Source: Ryuthela nishihirai (lineage: Eukaryota > Arthropoda > Arachnida > Araneae > Heptathelidae). From it: a stretch of 64,000 bases of DNA. Below the pieces are notes generated by a model, which saw nothing but the letters and a program-made list of their open reading frames with translations, was not told the origin of the DNA and made no database searches. Shown one piece after another: positions 34,897 through 45,205 of the stretch (position 1 is the first letter of the stretch; every line of letters starts with the position of its first letter). The translations under genes and the position numbers were made by a program. The DNA lies in contig JAWZYU010000005.1 of assembly GCA_038380435.1 (NCBI GenBank), positions 32,386,001 to 32,450,000 on the forward strand, read 5' to 3'.

Positions 34897-35377
34897 TGGA
34901 TTCTTTTACCTCTGAGCGGCACTTTTTTGCACACCATGGGCTAAATGGCCAGGCCACAAGGACACCGAAGGCTCAGAGAAGGTTGGGGGAGGGGTTGGGT
35001 TGTTTTACCTCTGAGCGGCACTTTTTTGCACACCATGGGGTGAATGGCCAGGCCACAAGGACACCGAAGGATCAGAGAAGGTTGGAGGAGGGGACCCACT
35101 AAAACAGCTGTTGGGAGACAGATGATAGCCTCCCGTCAAGGCCATCCAGCGTGTTCTTTAAACCTTTAACGTGTAAAGGGTATGGCTCTTCCGCACACGG
35201 GACCACGACCCATCCGACGGATGGCTGCCTTTTCAAGCCCATCGGGGTCCCCTACTGACCGTGGGCAGGGCGGGGAATTTTGCGGAGATAAATCTCAACG
35301 CTGACCCAGCTGGGACTCGAACCTGGGAACTACAGATTACGAGCCTGGCTCGCTACCGACTGAGCCACCCCCGCCCC
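34897..35377 (-). mobile_element. SINE-A composite with two 3' ends
   Basis: A partial tail unit (about 34897-34992) abuts a complete copy (about 34993-35377) at GGAGGGGTTGGGTTG. TSD TATTCAGGTGCAT (34884-34896 and 35378-35390) encloses the composite. Confidence 0.94.
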
Positions 35378-35390
35378 TATTCAGGTGCAT

Positions 35391-36341
35391 GGATATGATG
35401 TCAATCAATTAACAACAACATCGCCATCGCTACGTGACAGTCTAGAGGGAAAAGACGAAATTCTATTAACGTGTAGAGTAGATTTTTTAAGGAGAGCGAA
35501 AAACTCATAATTGGTATTTTATTTTTCTCTTTAAATGTTGCTTAAGCGCAATATTTTAATCAAAATTAATATTTTTAATGAAATTAATTTGCTCCTGACT
35601 TTAATAAAAAAGCTTGGTACTTTTGAGTGCTGCAGCACACCTGTTCCTTTGCGAACTTTATACAGATATTCTTCGATATTTAAACTTTGTTTGTTATAGT
35701 CATATGACGTTTTAAATTAAACTTTAATTATTAATTTGACCCAAGTAAATTATAAAAATAATTAAAACTTGAGTCTAGTAATTCAATTTTGTTTCTAAAA
35801 TTTGACCTTCCTAGTATTTGACCTCAAATTGCAGCGCAGTGTCTCCAATTGTGATACATTTCAAAATACACCCATCTCTCGATTTACGTGTACTCGGTTA
35901 ACACGGTTTCGGTTTCACACACTCGAAGAAATGCAACTAGTTTCGTTTTACACGATTATAAACTCCATTTTACACTGCATGGATTTAGATTTTTATTTGT
36001 ATGCAGATATAATACATAGTATGGACTAGCATTGGCATAGCTTCAGGGGAGACTATTAGACTGTCATCCCAAAGTAAAACTCAACTAAATGGCTTTAATT
36101 GATATGATTTTATTTTTAAGAATAAATAGATAATAGTAAATTTCTATGATTAATAAAATCGTCATCTGTAAACAGTTATATTTATATTCTTTCGCTAAAA
36201 TTATATTCTTGCCATTGTAATGCAATCTTGCCTCGAGACATCTTACTGAAGTGAACTCTGTTTTTAATCGGCAGCGATATCTCACTTTTCTAGACTGAAA
36301 TTTTCACACTAGTAACAGTGTTCTTATCCCATTTTTTAAAT
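35391..36341. other. unique AT-rich sequence, no gene recognised
   Basis: Open frames at 35802-36029 (plus) and 36085-36285 (minus) lack recognisable motifs. Confidence 0.4.
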
Positions 36342-36519
36342 AAAATAAAATAAATACCCCCTCAAGCAGCTGCTTGCCACAGAGGTCTGACAGGAGCCTG
36401 TCAGTTTATATGCCACAGTAGAAGGTCTGAGAAGATGGCAGGACCTCAGCAGAAAAACGACACATACATCCATGCCTTACCCGGGGCTCGAACCCAGGTC
36501 CCTTAGATCAATAGCCAAG
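36342..36519 (-). mobile_element. SINE-B, lacking the first head bases
   Basis: Tail to B box present; sequence stops at ATAGCCAAG before the A box. Confidence 0.9.
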
Positions 36520-36526
36520 GGTCCAG

Positions 36527-36715
36527 GCCATTATATAAAATAATAATCGTAACTATGAGGCCATTATATATAAAATCTTTTCGGATACAAAGTTAAACTT
36601 AAAAGTTAATCTACAAACTTAAACTTGTTGCTAAAAAATGGCCTAGTGGTTACTCGGCCATTTTTTAGCAACAAGTTTAACTTTGTAGATTATTATTATT
36701 ACAAATAATACTAAT
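36527..36715. repeat. inverted repeat beside a duplicated 60-bp segment
   Basis: 36527-36586 (GGCCATTATATA, ATAATAATCGTAACTATGAG) recurs almost unchanged at about 37843-37902. It is followed by a hairpin whose arms contain AACTTGTTGCTAAAAAATGG and its complement, with a TAGTGGTTACTC loop that recalls the SINE-B A box. Confidence 0.75.
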
Positions 36716-36719
36716 ATTA

Positions 36720-37093
36720 CAAAATAAAGCATGAAATGTTGGTACAAATGCTTAATTCCTAATTAATATTCAGCTCATAAACATCATTCGTTCATATTTC
36801 ATTTTCCAGTCGGAAAGTGAACGTCTATATTAACGATGAGTATTTTCCGTAACCAAAAAGATATGTGCAAAATATTAATCTAAACTGATCTGAATTAGTG
36901 AAAATAGAGTTCAAAATAATGGTTTCATTAACAACTATTATTACTGCTGAACTGAAATTTGAATTAAATATGTATAAACAAAACTTTAAATGTACCTTTT
37001 ATAAATAACAAGATTTTTTTTTGGAACCTACCCTCTTTTTCTCACAAGTTGTTAATCTCGATTTGCACGATGATTTCCCTGAACCTATTAACC
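36720..37093. other. unique AT-rich sequence, nothing recognised
   Basis: No gene or repeat recognised between the hairpin and the hAT MITE. Confidence 0.4.
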
Positions 37094-37101
37094 GTGTAAA
37101 T

Positions 37102-37384
37102 CAGGCGTGTCCAACCCGCGGATCGCGGACCGCATGCGGCACTAAACAGCTGGTAATGCGGCCCACTAAAATCGTAACGTTTACGTGTTTGCGACATAAG
37201 CTTTCAACATGATCATGTGATTTTCAGCGAGTCTTTTCATGACTACAGAGCACTAATGACAAAAGTATTAGTGACACAAGCGAATATCCCAATTAAAAAC
37301 TTTTCTGGACATTTTATGTGCGGCCCAAAGCAATTTATCTTCACTCAATGCGGCCCGGGGAAGTCAAAAGGTCGGACACCCATG
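37102..37384. mobile_element. hAT-type MITE
   Basis: 283 bp flanked by a perfect 8-bp TSD GTGTAAAT (37094-37101 and 37385-37392), the hAT hallmark. Terminal inverted repeats are CAGGCGTGTCCAAC and CATGGGTGTCCGAC. Subterminal GCGGCCC-type motifs occur on both sides. No transposase. Confidence 0.9.
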
Positions 37385-37392
37385 GTGTAAAT

Positions 37393-38197
37393 CAAGGGAT
37401 GGGTGCACTACAAAAAAAGGCAGACCTTTTTTTATTGTTTTTTCATCTCATGGTATATTCGTAGATTTAGAATTTGAATTATGTCTTCAGAAGAAAGGCT
37501 AAGTTTATAACAATATAAAATTAAAAAAAAAACGAATTTAAAAAAATCAGTTGTCATAAGAATTTCATGTTGGCTTTTTTATTCTTTTTACTGTTTCGAA
37601 TAAAATAATCCAGAAAATAAATTCCAAGCACACTTTTAATAACATCGCTGATTTGAATCCCTGTTTTCCATCCCTGATTGGAAAAACAGTTGTACGTGGC
37701 AATGTTCGAAGATGAAAATGTGGTGTATGGAAATAAGAAAATATGATTTTCAGAGAGGATTTTCATTGGGCCCATCTATGGTCCCATCCAGCATGGGAAA
37801 AGTGGGGCCATTGTATATAAAATCATTATATAAAAATAATGACATTATATAAAAATAATAATCGTAACTATGAGGCCATTATATATAAAATCTTTTCGGA
37901 TTTTAGGTTTGGCCATGAATGAGTGTTTACATATTTATTGCATATTTTTGAGAAAAATTTCATACATTGCTTATATTAGAGCTAAATTAAAAAAATTATA
38001 CCACGAGAAACCTGACAAGAAAGTAAAACAATAAAAAAAGAAATTATAATAAATTCTAAATTTGTAAATGATTCCCTGCGACTGCTGTGTCTTACTGATG
38101 CTGAAAATGGTTCCAAAGTGCTTGAGATGGTCATCAAGGCATTTGCCTATGTGTTGAAAACATAGACTTTTCCCCTAGTCTTCTTCGTGTTATATTA
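37393..38197. other. unique AT-rich sequence
   Basis: Includes the second copy of the segment seen at 36527-36586 (here about 37843-37902) with neighbouring CATTATATAAAAATAAT repeats. No gene recognised. Confidence 0.45.
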
Positions 38198-38512
38198 GGG
38201 CGGAGGTTGATTAGGCGGTAACGTGCCAGTCTCGTAATTTGCAGTTCCCAGTTTCGAGTCCTGGACCAGTGTTGAGATTTATCTCCTGCCCTCGGTCAGT
38301 AAGGGATGCCGATGGGCTTGGAAAGGCCGTCGTCGGCCGGATGCGACATAAAGCCTTGGCCCAATGCATGGGACAGCCATCCTTTGGGCCCTTTAAAGAA
38401 CACGCTGGATGACCTTGACCGGATAATGCAATCTGCCTCGTATGAACTGCCCAGTTGGTTCCCTCCCCTTATCATTCTCTGAGAGCTCGGGGCCCTTGTG
38501 CACTGGCCATCA
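38198..38512 (+). mobile_element. SINE-A, old diverged copy
   Basis: Head GGCGGAGGTTGATTAGGCGG to the CACTGGCCATC tail region, with many substitutions. The 3' end is truncated. Confidence 0.82.
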
Positions 38513-38582
38513 AAAGGTCCCCAAAGGGTCTTCAGCATCTTTCTTGCCATAGTACAAATACTAGAAGTCTATTTACTCGATG

Positions 38583-38972
38583 TTGGGTAGTTGTTGTTTT
38601 AACTCTGAGCGACGTTTTTTCTGCACACAATGGGCAAATGGCAAAGTCACAAGGTCCCCCGAGAGCCAGAGAAAGTTGGGGGAAGGGCACCCACTGAACA
38701 GCTGATAAGAAACAGATGGCAGCTCACGTCAGGCCATCCAGCATGTTCTTTAAAGTGCACAGGGTATCGTTCTCCCATGCACGGGACTACGGCTTTACGT
38801 CCCATCCGACGGACGACAGACTTTCCAAGTCCATCATTGTCCCCTACTAGTAACCAAGGTCAGAGAAGGGAGTTTTGCGGAGATAAATCTCAACGCTGCC
38901 CAGGTGAGACTCGAATCTGGGATATACAGATTACGAGCTTGCCGTGCTACACTGACTGAGCCACCCCTACCA
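38583..38972 (-). mobile_element. SINE-A, full length, diverged
   Basis: Tail TTGTTGTTTTAACTCTGAGC to head GACTGAGCCACCCCTACC. No TSD resolved. Confidence 0.87.
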
Positions 38973-39298
38973 CAGTCTCTAGGCTCAGAAATCCTTTTCG
39001 GAGCGAAGCCTCAAATTTTATTTTAGGATTATAAATTTATCGTAGACAATCAACATTTTACACCGGAAGACAATTAAAAAACGTTCGTATTAGCCCATTT
39101 CTTCCTTTACACAATGGTGAAAATCAGCAATGGGTGTTAAGTTAATTTTATGATAACTGTTCATTTCATTTTTTGCACATTTTCCTTCTTTGGTGCATAT
39201 TTTAAGTGTTTTTATTGCATATTGATTCGGGTTATATTCATTATTCACCAATAAGACTATTACATATTAGACATACATCCATTATTCTTCAAATTTCT

Positions 39299-39687
39299 TG
39301 GGGCGGGGGTGGCTCAGTCGGTAGCGCGCCAGGCTCGTAATCTGTAGTTCCCAGGTTCGAGTCCCAGCTGGGTCAGCGTTGATATTTATCTCCGCAAAAT
39401 TCCCCGCCCTGCCCACGATCAGTAGGGGACACCGATGGGCTTGGAAAGGCCGCCGTCCATCGGATGGGACGTTAAGCCGTGGCCCTGTGTGCGGGAGAGC
39501 CATATCCTGTGCACGTTAAAGAACACGCTGGATGGCCTTGACGGGAGGCTACCATCTGTCTCCCAACAGCTGTTCCAGTGGGTCCCCTCCCCCAACCTTC
39601 TCTGAGCCTTCGGGGTCCATGTGACCTGGCCATTTAGCCCATGGTGTGCAAAAAAGTGCCCTCAGAGGTAAAACAGCCCAACCCAAC
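39299..39687 (+). mobile_element. SINE-A, full length (reference copy)
   Basis: 389 bp. Positions 1-75 form a tRNA-like head. In the anticodon-loop context GCTCGTAATC the anticodon position reads CGT, as in a Thr tRNA or an altered Met tRNA. A conserved central block follows (CCGTCGGATGGGACGTTAAG to GTTAAAGAACACGCTGG), then a tail module ending AAAACAGCCCAACCCAAC. The TSD is CTTCAAATTTC (39288-39298 and 39688-39698). The central block is reminiscent of conserved domains shared by SINE superfamilies such as MetaSINEs; I have not been able to compare them. It encodes no protein and needs a LINE for mobility. Confidence 0.95.
39310..39364 (+). promoter_or_regulatory. internal RNA polymerase III promoter of SINE-A
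   Basis: A box TGGCTCAGTCGG (39310-39321) and B box GGTTCGAGTCC (39354-39364), both near the tRNA consensus and at tRNA-like spacing. The same pair is intact in most young copies. Confidence 0.8.
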
Positions 39688-39698
39688 CTTCAAATTTC

Positions 39699-40554
39699 CA
39701 TGCGTCAGAAATTTGCATAAAATAATACCATGCTCAAGTTCTCCAAGAAGGAATGCTGTAAAAGCCATATTCGCTCTGAATATTGATAAATATCCCCTGA
39801 TTTTGAAGAATATTTATCTCTGTGACTGGACCGCTAAACGCTTATTAACAGCTACATATATATAAAACGAATCTCGTAAAGATTTGCGGGTATTAAACAA
39901 AAACTTTATATTTACCACTAATAATTGTAACTTCGGATTTTATCATTTGTGCAAATAATACATTTGGTTTGAAAACAAAGAGGATTTCGGTTGTACACAC
40001 GGACCACCGAGTAAACCGTAACATTAAAATCTTTTTTTATATGTGTACACTAAACAAGCAATTTAACAACGTCCATGTTAGAATAAAAATTAGCTTCATT
40101 AGGTTGCTGAATATCGTGGGAAAAGGCATCGTTTAGTCTTGGAAACGGAGAAAAAAATCAGCCAATTACATTTCCTTCTGCAGAAACAAGTGTTTGCAAT
40201 TATTAACCTTGAATGACGAGAATTTTTTTAGCATTGGTAAATAAACTGATGAATTACAGTTCACTGTGCGAGAGTTTACATTTGCACAAATCGTTTTGTT
40301 CCTGGGATAAAATATTTTGTGAATTTAGATGCCAGTTTAATTTTTATTTGTAGCATATAGTGCAGTAGTCAAGCGATTCTTTTTCTGTGACAATGACGTT
40401 TCCTGTCTTTTGGCAGGATTCTTATCCATCTAGAAAATTCTGTTGATGTTAAAAAAAAAAATTTCCCCTGAATTATGTTGTTTGGCTCTATCCGCTATAT
40501 GCTTATAGAGCAACTAATATTGTATTTAAATTATATTATATAAATTTTAGTAAG
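39699..40554. other. unique AT-rich sequence, no gene recognised
   Basis: Nothing recognisable on either strand. Confidence 0.4.
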
Positions 40555-41243
40555 GTTGGATTGTTTACTTCTGAGCGGCACTTTCTTTGCACACATTGGG
40601 CTAAATGGCCAAGTCACAAGAACCCCGAAGGCTCAGAGAAGGTTGAGGGGACCCACTGGAGCTTTTGGGAGACACATGGTAACATCCCATCAAGGCCATC
40701 CAGCGTGTACTTTATCGTGTACACGAGGCCACGGGTTAATGTCCTATCCGACGGACAGCGGTCTTTCCAAGCCCATCGGTGTCCCCTACTGACCGAAGGC
40801 TGGGTGCGGAGTTTTGCGGAAATATATCTCAACGCTGGCCCAGGAGGGTCTCGAACCTGGGTTGGGTTGTTTTACCTCTGAGCGGCACTTTTTTGCACAC
40901 CATGGGCTAAATGGCCAGGTCACAAGGATCCCGAAGGCTCAGAGAAGGTTGGGGGAGGAGACCCATTGGAACAGTTGTTGGGAGACAGATGGTAGCCTCC
41001 CGTCAAGGCCATCCAGTGTGTTCTTTAACGTGCACAGGTAATGGCTCTCCCGCACATGTGGCCACGGCTTAACGTCCCATCCGACGGACGGCGGCCTTTA
41101 CAAGCCCATCGGTGTCCCCTACTGATCGAGGGCAGGGTGGGGAGTTTTGCGGAAATAAATTTCAACGCTGGCCCAGGAGGGACTCGAACCTGGGAGCTAC
41201 AGATTACGAACCTGTTGCGCTACAGACTAAGCCATCCCCGTCC
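40555..41243 (-). mobile_element. SINE-A composite, near-complete copy joined to a full copy
   Basis: The first unit (about 40555-40858) runs from tail to the B box (TCTCGAACCTG) and is joined there directly to the tail GGTTGGGTTG of a full unit (about 40859-41243). Both share the diagnostic GGCCCAGGAGGG variant where most copies read GACCCAGCTGGG, so they belong to one subfamily. No TSD resolved. Confidence 0.9.
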
Positions 41244-41325
41244 TGATTTATTGAGGTTTCACTATAAACTTTCTGATTTCAGATATTAGATGAGGAATTT
41301 TATTTCACGAATAGGAACACCGGAA

Positions 41326-41517
41326 CCGTCCCGTGGCCGAGTGGTTAGCGCGCTTGACTAGTGATCTAAGGGACCTGGGTTCGAGCACCGGGTAAGGCAT
41401 GGATGTTCGTGTTGTTTATCTGCTGAGGTCCCGCCATCCTCACACACCTTCTACTATGGCGTATAAACTGAGAGGCTCCTGTCAGACCTCTGTGGCAAGC
41501 AGCTGCTTGAGGGGAAG
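41326..41517 (+). mobile_element. SINE-B without its ATTT tail
   Basis: Head CCGTCCCGTGGCCGAGTGG to CTGCTTGAGGGGAAG. TSD CACCGGAA (41318-41325 and 41518-41525). The TSD follows the body directly, so the tail repeat is absent or lost. Confidence 0.85.
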
Positions 41518-41548
41518 CACCGGAAAACGATATATGTGAACGTTTAAA

Positions 41549-42440
41549 TACACTCATCGACATTGAAATTGCCCCAACCATAAGGAGTGGATGGATATAC
41601 ATGCAAATCAGCATGTGAGTGCAGGGTAGTGATATCTATTCAAATGACTGCATTTCGGTGACAAACACATGGTATCTGTGGGAGATCACAGAAAAATGTT
41701 GAGTGACTACGCCAAATTCTTAAGCACTATATTTGTCTGCAGTTGTCTATATTGCAGGGAGAGTTGGATGTTATTTTCACCACTTATCTCGAAAAAGGTA
41801 CTCAGAATCGATGCATAGTGTCGGACGCTCAATAGCATGAGTTAATCGCATGATCCGTCTGTAGATGGTAGCAGAACCAATCGAAACCTTAACTACCATT
41901 CGGTGAACTGTAACTGCTATTGAGGCAATTATTAAGAGACTGACAGATGCAGGGCTGAGGGCACCAAGAGTCAATTTCATAGACTCTCCATGATCGTGTA
42001 GCACTGCTTGGCCTAGAGCGATTTGAAATGAGAAGTGGTGATGTTCTTTGCACTGAATATACTTCTTTGCCATTCCCGTTTCAGGTATGTAGTTCTAACA
42101 TTATGAAGGTTCAGACGAACCTGATCTGTGATGCTGTCAAGGTCAGTCTCTGAACTGTACACTGAGACGGCAGTCCTGCATCTACCATCAATCTCCTGGG
42201 AATTTTTCTAGTCGTGATGGGAACTTTCCATGGCAGCAGCTCACCAAATGGTAGACATGGTTGCGATTGGATCTGCTACCACCTGCCGACGGATCACGTG
42301 ATTCTGTTGTGCGTCTAGCAGCGCTTGACCCTGTGCTATGACTTTGAGAATTTTCTTCAGATGATTGCCAGCCGTCCTTGCAATCGCAGCCCACATTTGC
42401 GGCGATTTCAAAAAGGAAAATTTCCATTTTTCTCTCCTGA
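41549..42440. mobile_element. possible degraded Tc1-like transposon remnants, inverted
   Basis: A minus-strand frame at 41777-42073 contains VSIGSATIYRRI followed by RPTLC, which resembles the second helix-turn-helix of Tc1-like transposases. A related sequence (GATTGGATCTGCTACCACCT) lies in the opposite orientation at about 42244-42305. TA followed by CACTCATCGACATTGAAATT at about 41551 could be a terminal repeat. All frames are broken. Low certainty. Confidence 0.35.
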
Positions 42441-43057
42441 AAATAACTTTTTTAATTCATTTTTTCATTCCTCCTTCTGCAAATGCCAAACAATGATCTG
42501 ATTCCTGTTGTAGCTCTCAGTTATCTTCTCGGCATGATTTCTTTCTTGTTCTGAAGCAGAGGTTTCCTGATGCTCACTCACAAGATCTTAAGGGATCGCT
42601 TTTGATTTTCATTGCACAAATTGCTTCCTTTTTTTTACGTATTTTCCACTGAACATTTGCTTACATCTTTGCTCATGAAAGAATAAATAGGCTTTATAAA
42701 GACCATTTAAACTTAAAAAGCCTGAGTATATGATTTTTCCAACCAATATTGTATTTTTTTTTTTCAGACTTTCTTCCGCATCCCAGATTTTGGGATTTCT
42801 GTTTTAAAAAAACACCATACTGGGAGAATAAGATTGTGCGACTGTTCGGGGACACCTAGAAGAATGAAATTAAATATGCACAAAAATTCTTAAGTGATTG
42901 AATTCCTCTAAAATTTAACTACAAGCTATTTAGTTTAAAATCGTATAAAATCAAACACTCTATTTATTACGAATTTATTAAAAATATTATTGAATATTTT
43001 AAAATTAATTACTGACATTAAAGAACAAAGAACAACTTGCGGAATTTTAGTACATAC
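42441..43057. other. AT-rich sequence, nothing recognised
   Basis: No gene or repeat recognised. Confidence 0.4.
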
Positions 43058-43070
43058 TAATTCACATTAA

Positions 43071-43280
43071 GCCGTCCCGTGGCCGAGTGGTTAGCGCACT
43101 TCGCTACTGATCTACGGGACCTGGGTTCGAGCCCCGGGTAAGGCATGGATGTTCGTGTTGTTTTCTGCTGAGGCCCTGCCATCCTCTCAGATCTTCTACT
43201 GTGGCATATAAACTGATTGGTTCCTGTCAGACCTCTGTGGCAAGCAGCTGCTTGAGGGGGTATTTATTTTTTATTTATTT
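43071..43280 (+). mobile_element. SINE-B, full length (reference copy)
   Basis: 210 bp. tRNA-like head with A and B boxes, then a unique body (GCTGAGG, GGCATATAAACTGA, CAAGCAGCTGCTTGAGGGGG) and a TATTTATTTT tail. Perfect TSD TAATTCACATTAA (43058-43070 and 43281-43293). The head differs from SINE-A, so the families arose from different tRNAs. Confidence 0.95.
43080..43134 (+). promoter_or_regulatory. internal RNA polymerase III promoter of SINE-B
   Basis: A box TGGCCGAGTGG (43080-43090) and B box GGTTCGAGCCC (43124-43134). Confidence 0.78.
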
Positions 43281-43494
43281 TAATTCACATTAAAACACCT
43301 CGACGGTTATATTTGATTTCTTCTGTTAATAAGCTGTGCTTTTCCAGCTCTATCAGAGATGGATCTGGCAACATCGTTTTCACGCACACAGAGAATAGCC
43401 AATTCCCACAGATGGAAGGCTCAATACCACTGTTAGCAGCGCCATCTTTAGCAGCCAACGGTTAATCTCATTTCTCCATTAACTTTCAAAGTGA

Positions 43495-44203
43495 GGGCGG
43501 GGGTGGCTCAGTCGGTAGCGACCAGGATCATAATCTGGTTCCAGTCCCACATTGCCAGCATTGAGATTTATCTCCGCAAAACTGCCCGCCCTGCCCACGG
43601 TCAGTAGGAGACACTTATGGGCTTGGAAAGACCATTGTGTGTCTGATGGGACATTAATCCATGACTCCGTGTGCGAGAAAGCCATACCCTGTGAACGTTA
43701 AAGAACACGGATGCTTTCAAAGGGTTGGGTTGTTTTACCTCTGAGCGGCACTTTTTTGCACACCGTGGGCTAAATGGCCAGGTCACATGGACCCCGAAGG
43801 CTCAGAGAAGGTTGGGGGAGGGGACCCACTGGAACAGCTGTTGGGAGACAGATGGTAGTCTCCCGTCAAGGCCATCCAGCGTGTTCTTTAACGTACACAG
43901 GATATGACTCTCCCGCACACGGGGCCGCGGCTTAACGTCCCATCCGACGGACGGCGGCCTTTTCAAGCCCATCGGTGTCCCCTACTGACCGTGGGCGGGG
44001 CGGGGCGGGGAATTTTGCGGAGATAAATCTCAACGCTGACCCAGCTGGGACTCGAACCTGAGAACTTCAGATTACGAGCTTGGTGCGCTACCGACTGAGC
44101 CACCCCCGCCCCTTCTTTCAAAGGAGGTTACCATTTGTCTCCCAACAGCTATTCCAGTGGGTCCCCTCCCCCAACCTTCTCTGAGCCTTCGGGGTCTTTG
44201 AGA
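43495..44203 (+). mobile_element. SINE-A, older copy split by an opposite-strand SINE-A
   Basis: Head and centre at 43495-43723, tail side at 44125-44203. Interrupted by the copy at 43724-44114. The last part of its 3' end is missing. Confidence 0.9.
43724..44114 (-). mobile_element. SINE-A, full length, nested
   Basis: Inserted in opposite orientation into an older SINE-A. TSD CTTTCAAAGG (43714-43723 and 44115-44124). A 5-bp GGGCG duplication lies at about 43996-44005. Confidence 0.94.
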
Positions 44204-44349
44204 CCTTATTTGTCTTTTATTAAATAGAAAAATTTATTTATTAAGATTATATACGAATATTATAAAATAATCTAAACTTAATTGCTCGCTTAAAAACAAC
44301 CTACCCGTGTAATTATCATCTTTTGTATTTACAGCGATCATTAAGCTTA

Positions 44350-44498
44350 TTTGAAGCCACTGTCTTTGCTATTGTGTTTTGCTAATACTGGGGTGTGGAT
44401 AGAAAAATAGTCTGCTTTCGGATCCCATCTGGCTCAAAACAATATTTCCGATATACCCAGTATTAGCAGAATACAACAGCGAAGATGGTGGCTTCAAA
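44350..44498. mobile_element. small fold-back element
   Basis: Arms of about 40 bp: TTTGAAGCCACTGTCTTTGC on the left and its near complement on the right, both reaching CTAATACTGGG internally. No superfamily assigned because no clear TSD was found. Confidence 0.7.
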
Positions 44499-44519
44499 AT
44501 TTTCCTGTAAAATTTTAAA

Positions 44520-45205
44520 ATTATATTTATGCCGAAAATCAATCGATGCTTTCGTCACCTCACAATTTCTAGACCGCCATTCCGACCCCTATTTGACCTT
44601 GATCGCGACACAGGATCTAAACATTCCAGTCATTTCTGAATTCTGCCTGAAATAGCCCGCTTCACCAATTTTTATCACTCCAGCACAAGTATATCGAAAT
44701 TTGAATCTACCCAAAATGCCCCCAGACACAAATTTTAACTGTACCTAGGACAGGTAGATCTATTTTTAACCTTTGACCTCAAAGCACCCACTGCAATCAA
44801 AATTTGACATTTCCGAGATCTACGACCAAAATAACCCCAGGAACCAATTTTCAGTTCTCTGGCACCTACAGATCTGAATTCGGCCTTTGACTTCAAAGGA
44901 CGCTCCGTATTCGAAATTTCGTGACGTTTGCAACACTTCAGACACACTTCTAGCACTCGTTGCTCAAGTTGACCTCTACTTAATCGCTCTTTGACCTTGA
45001 AGGAAACTTAGGACGTCAAATTTCAGATTTTTTCCCGAGATCTGCGTCCCGGATTAGTCCAAGGTGAAAATTTTCAGAGGTCTACCATTTCTGTGTTATG
45101 GTTAGAATTAGCGTATCCCCTTTCAGCCGTCTGTGAGCCGTCCCCAGTCAATATTCTAGTCAGTTAGTCAGACAATCGTCTATACACAGTCGTATCAGAA
45201 TAGTA
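44520..45205. other. unique sequence with recurring TTTGACCT motifs
   Basis: TTTGACCT or close variants at about 44591, 44770, 44883, 44968 and 44989, in a loosely repeated context (GATCT, AAATTT). May be an old tandem repeat. No gene recognised. Confidence 0.4.

Noticed and set aside
37021..37212. 63-codon open frame
   Set aside because: Lies across the left end of the hAT MITE.
39299..39373. Functional tRNA gene
   Set aside because: A and B boxes are present, but the acceptor stem does not pair cleanly and the sequence continues into the SINE body; the same holds for all copies.
43071..43145. Functional tRNA gene in SINE-B
   Set aside because: Part of a dispersed repeat with TSDs; the acceptor ends pair poorly.
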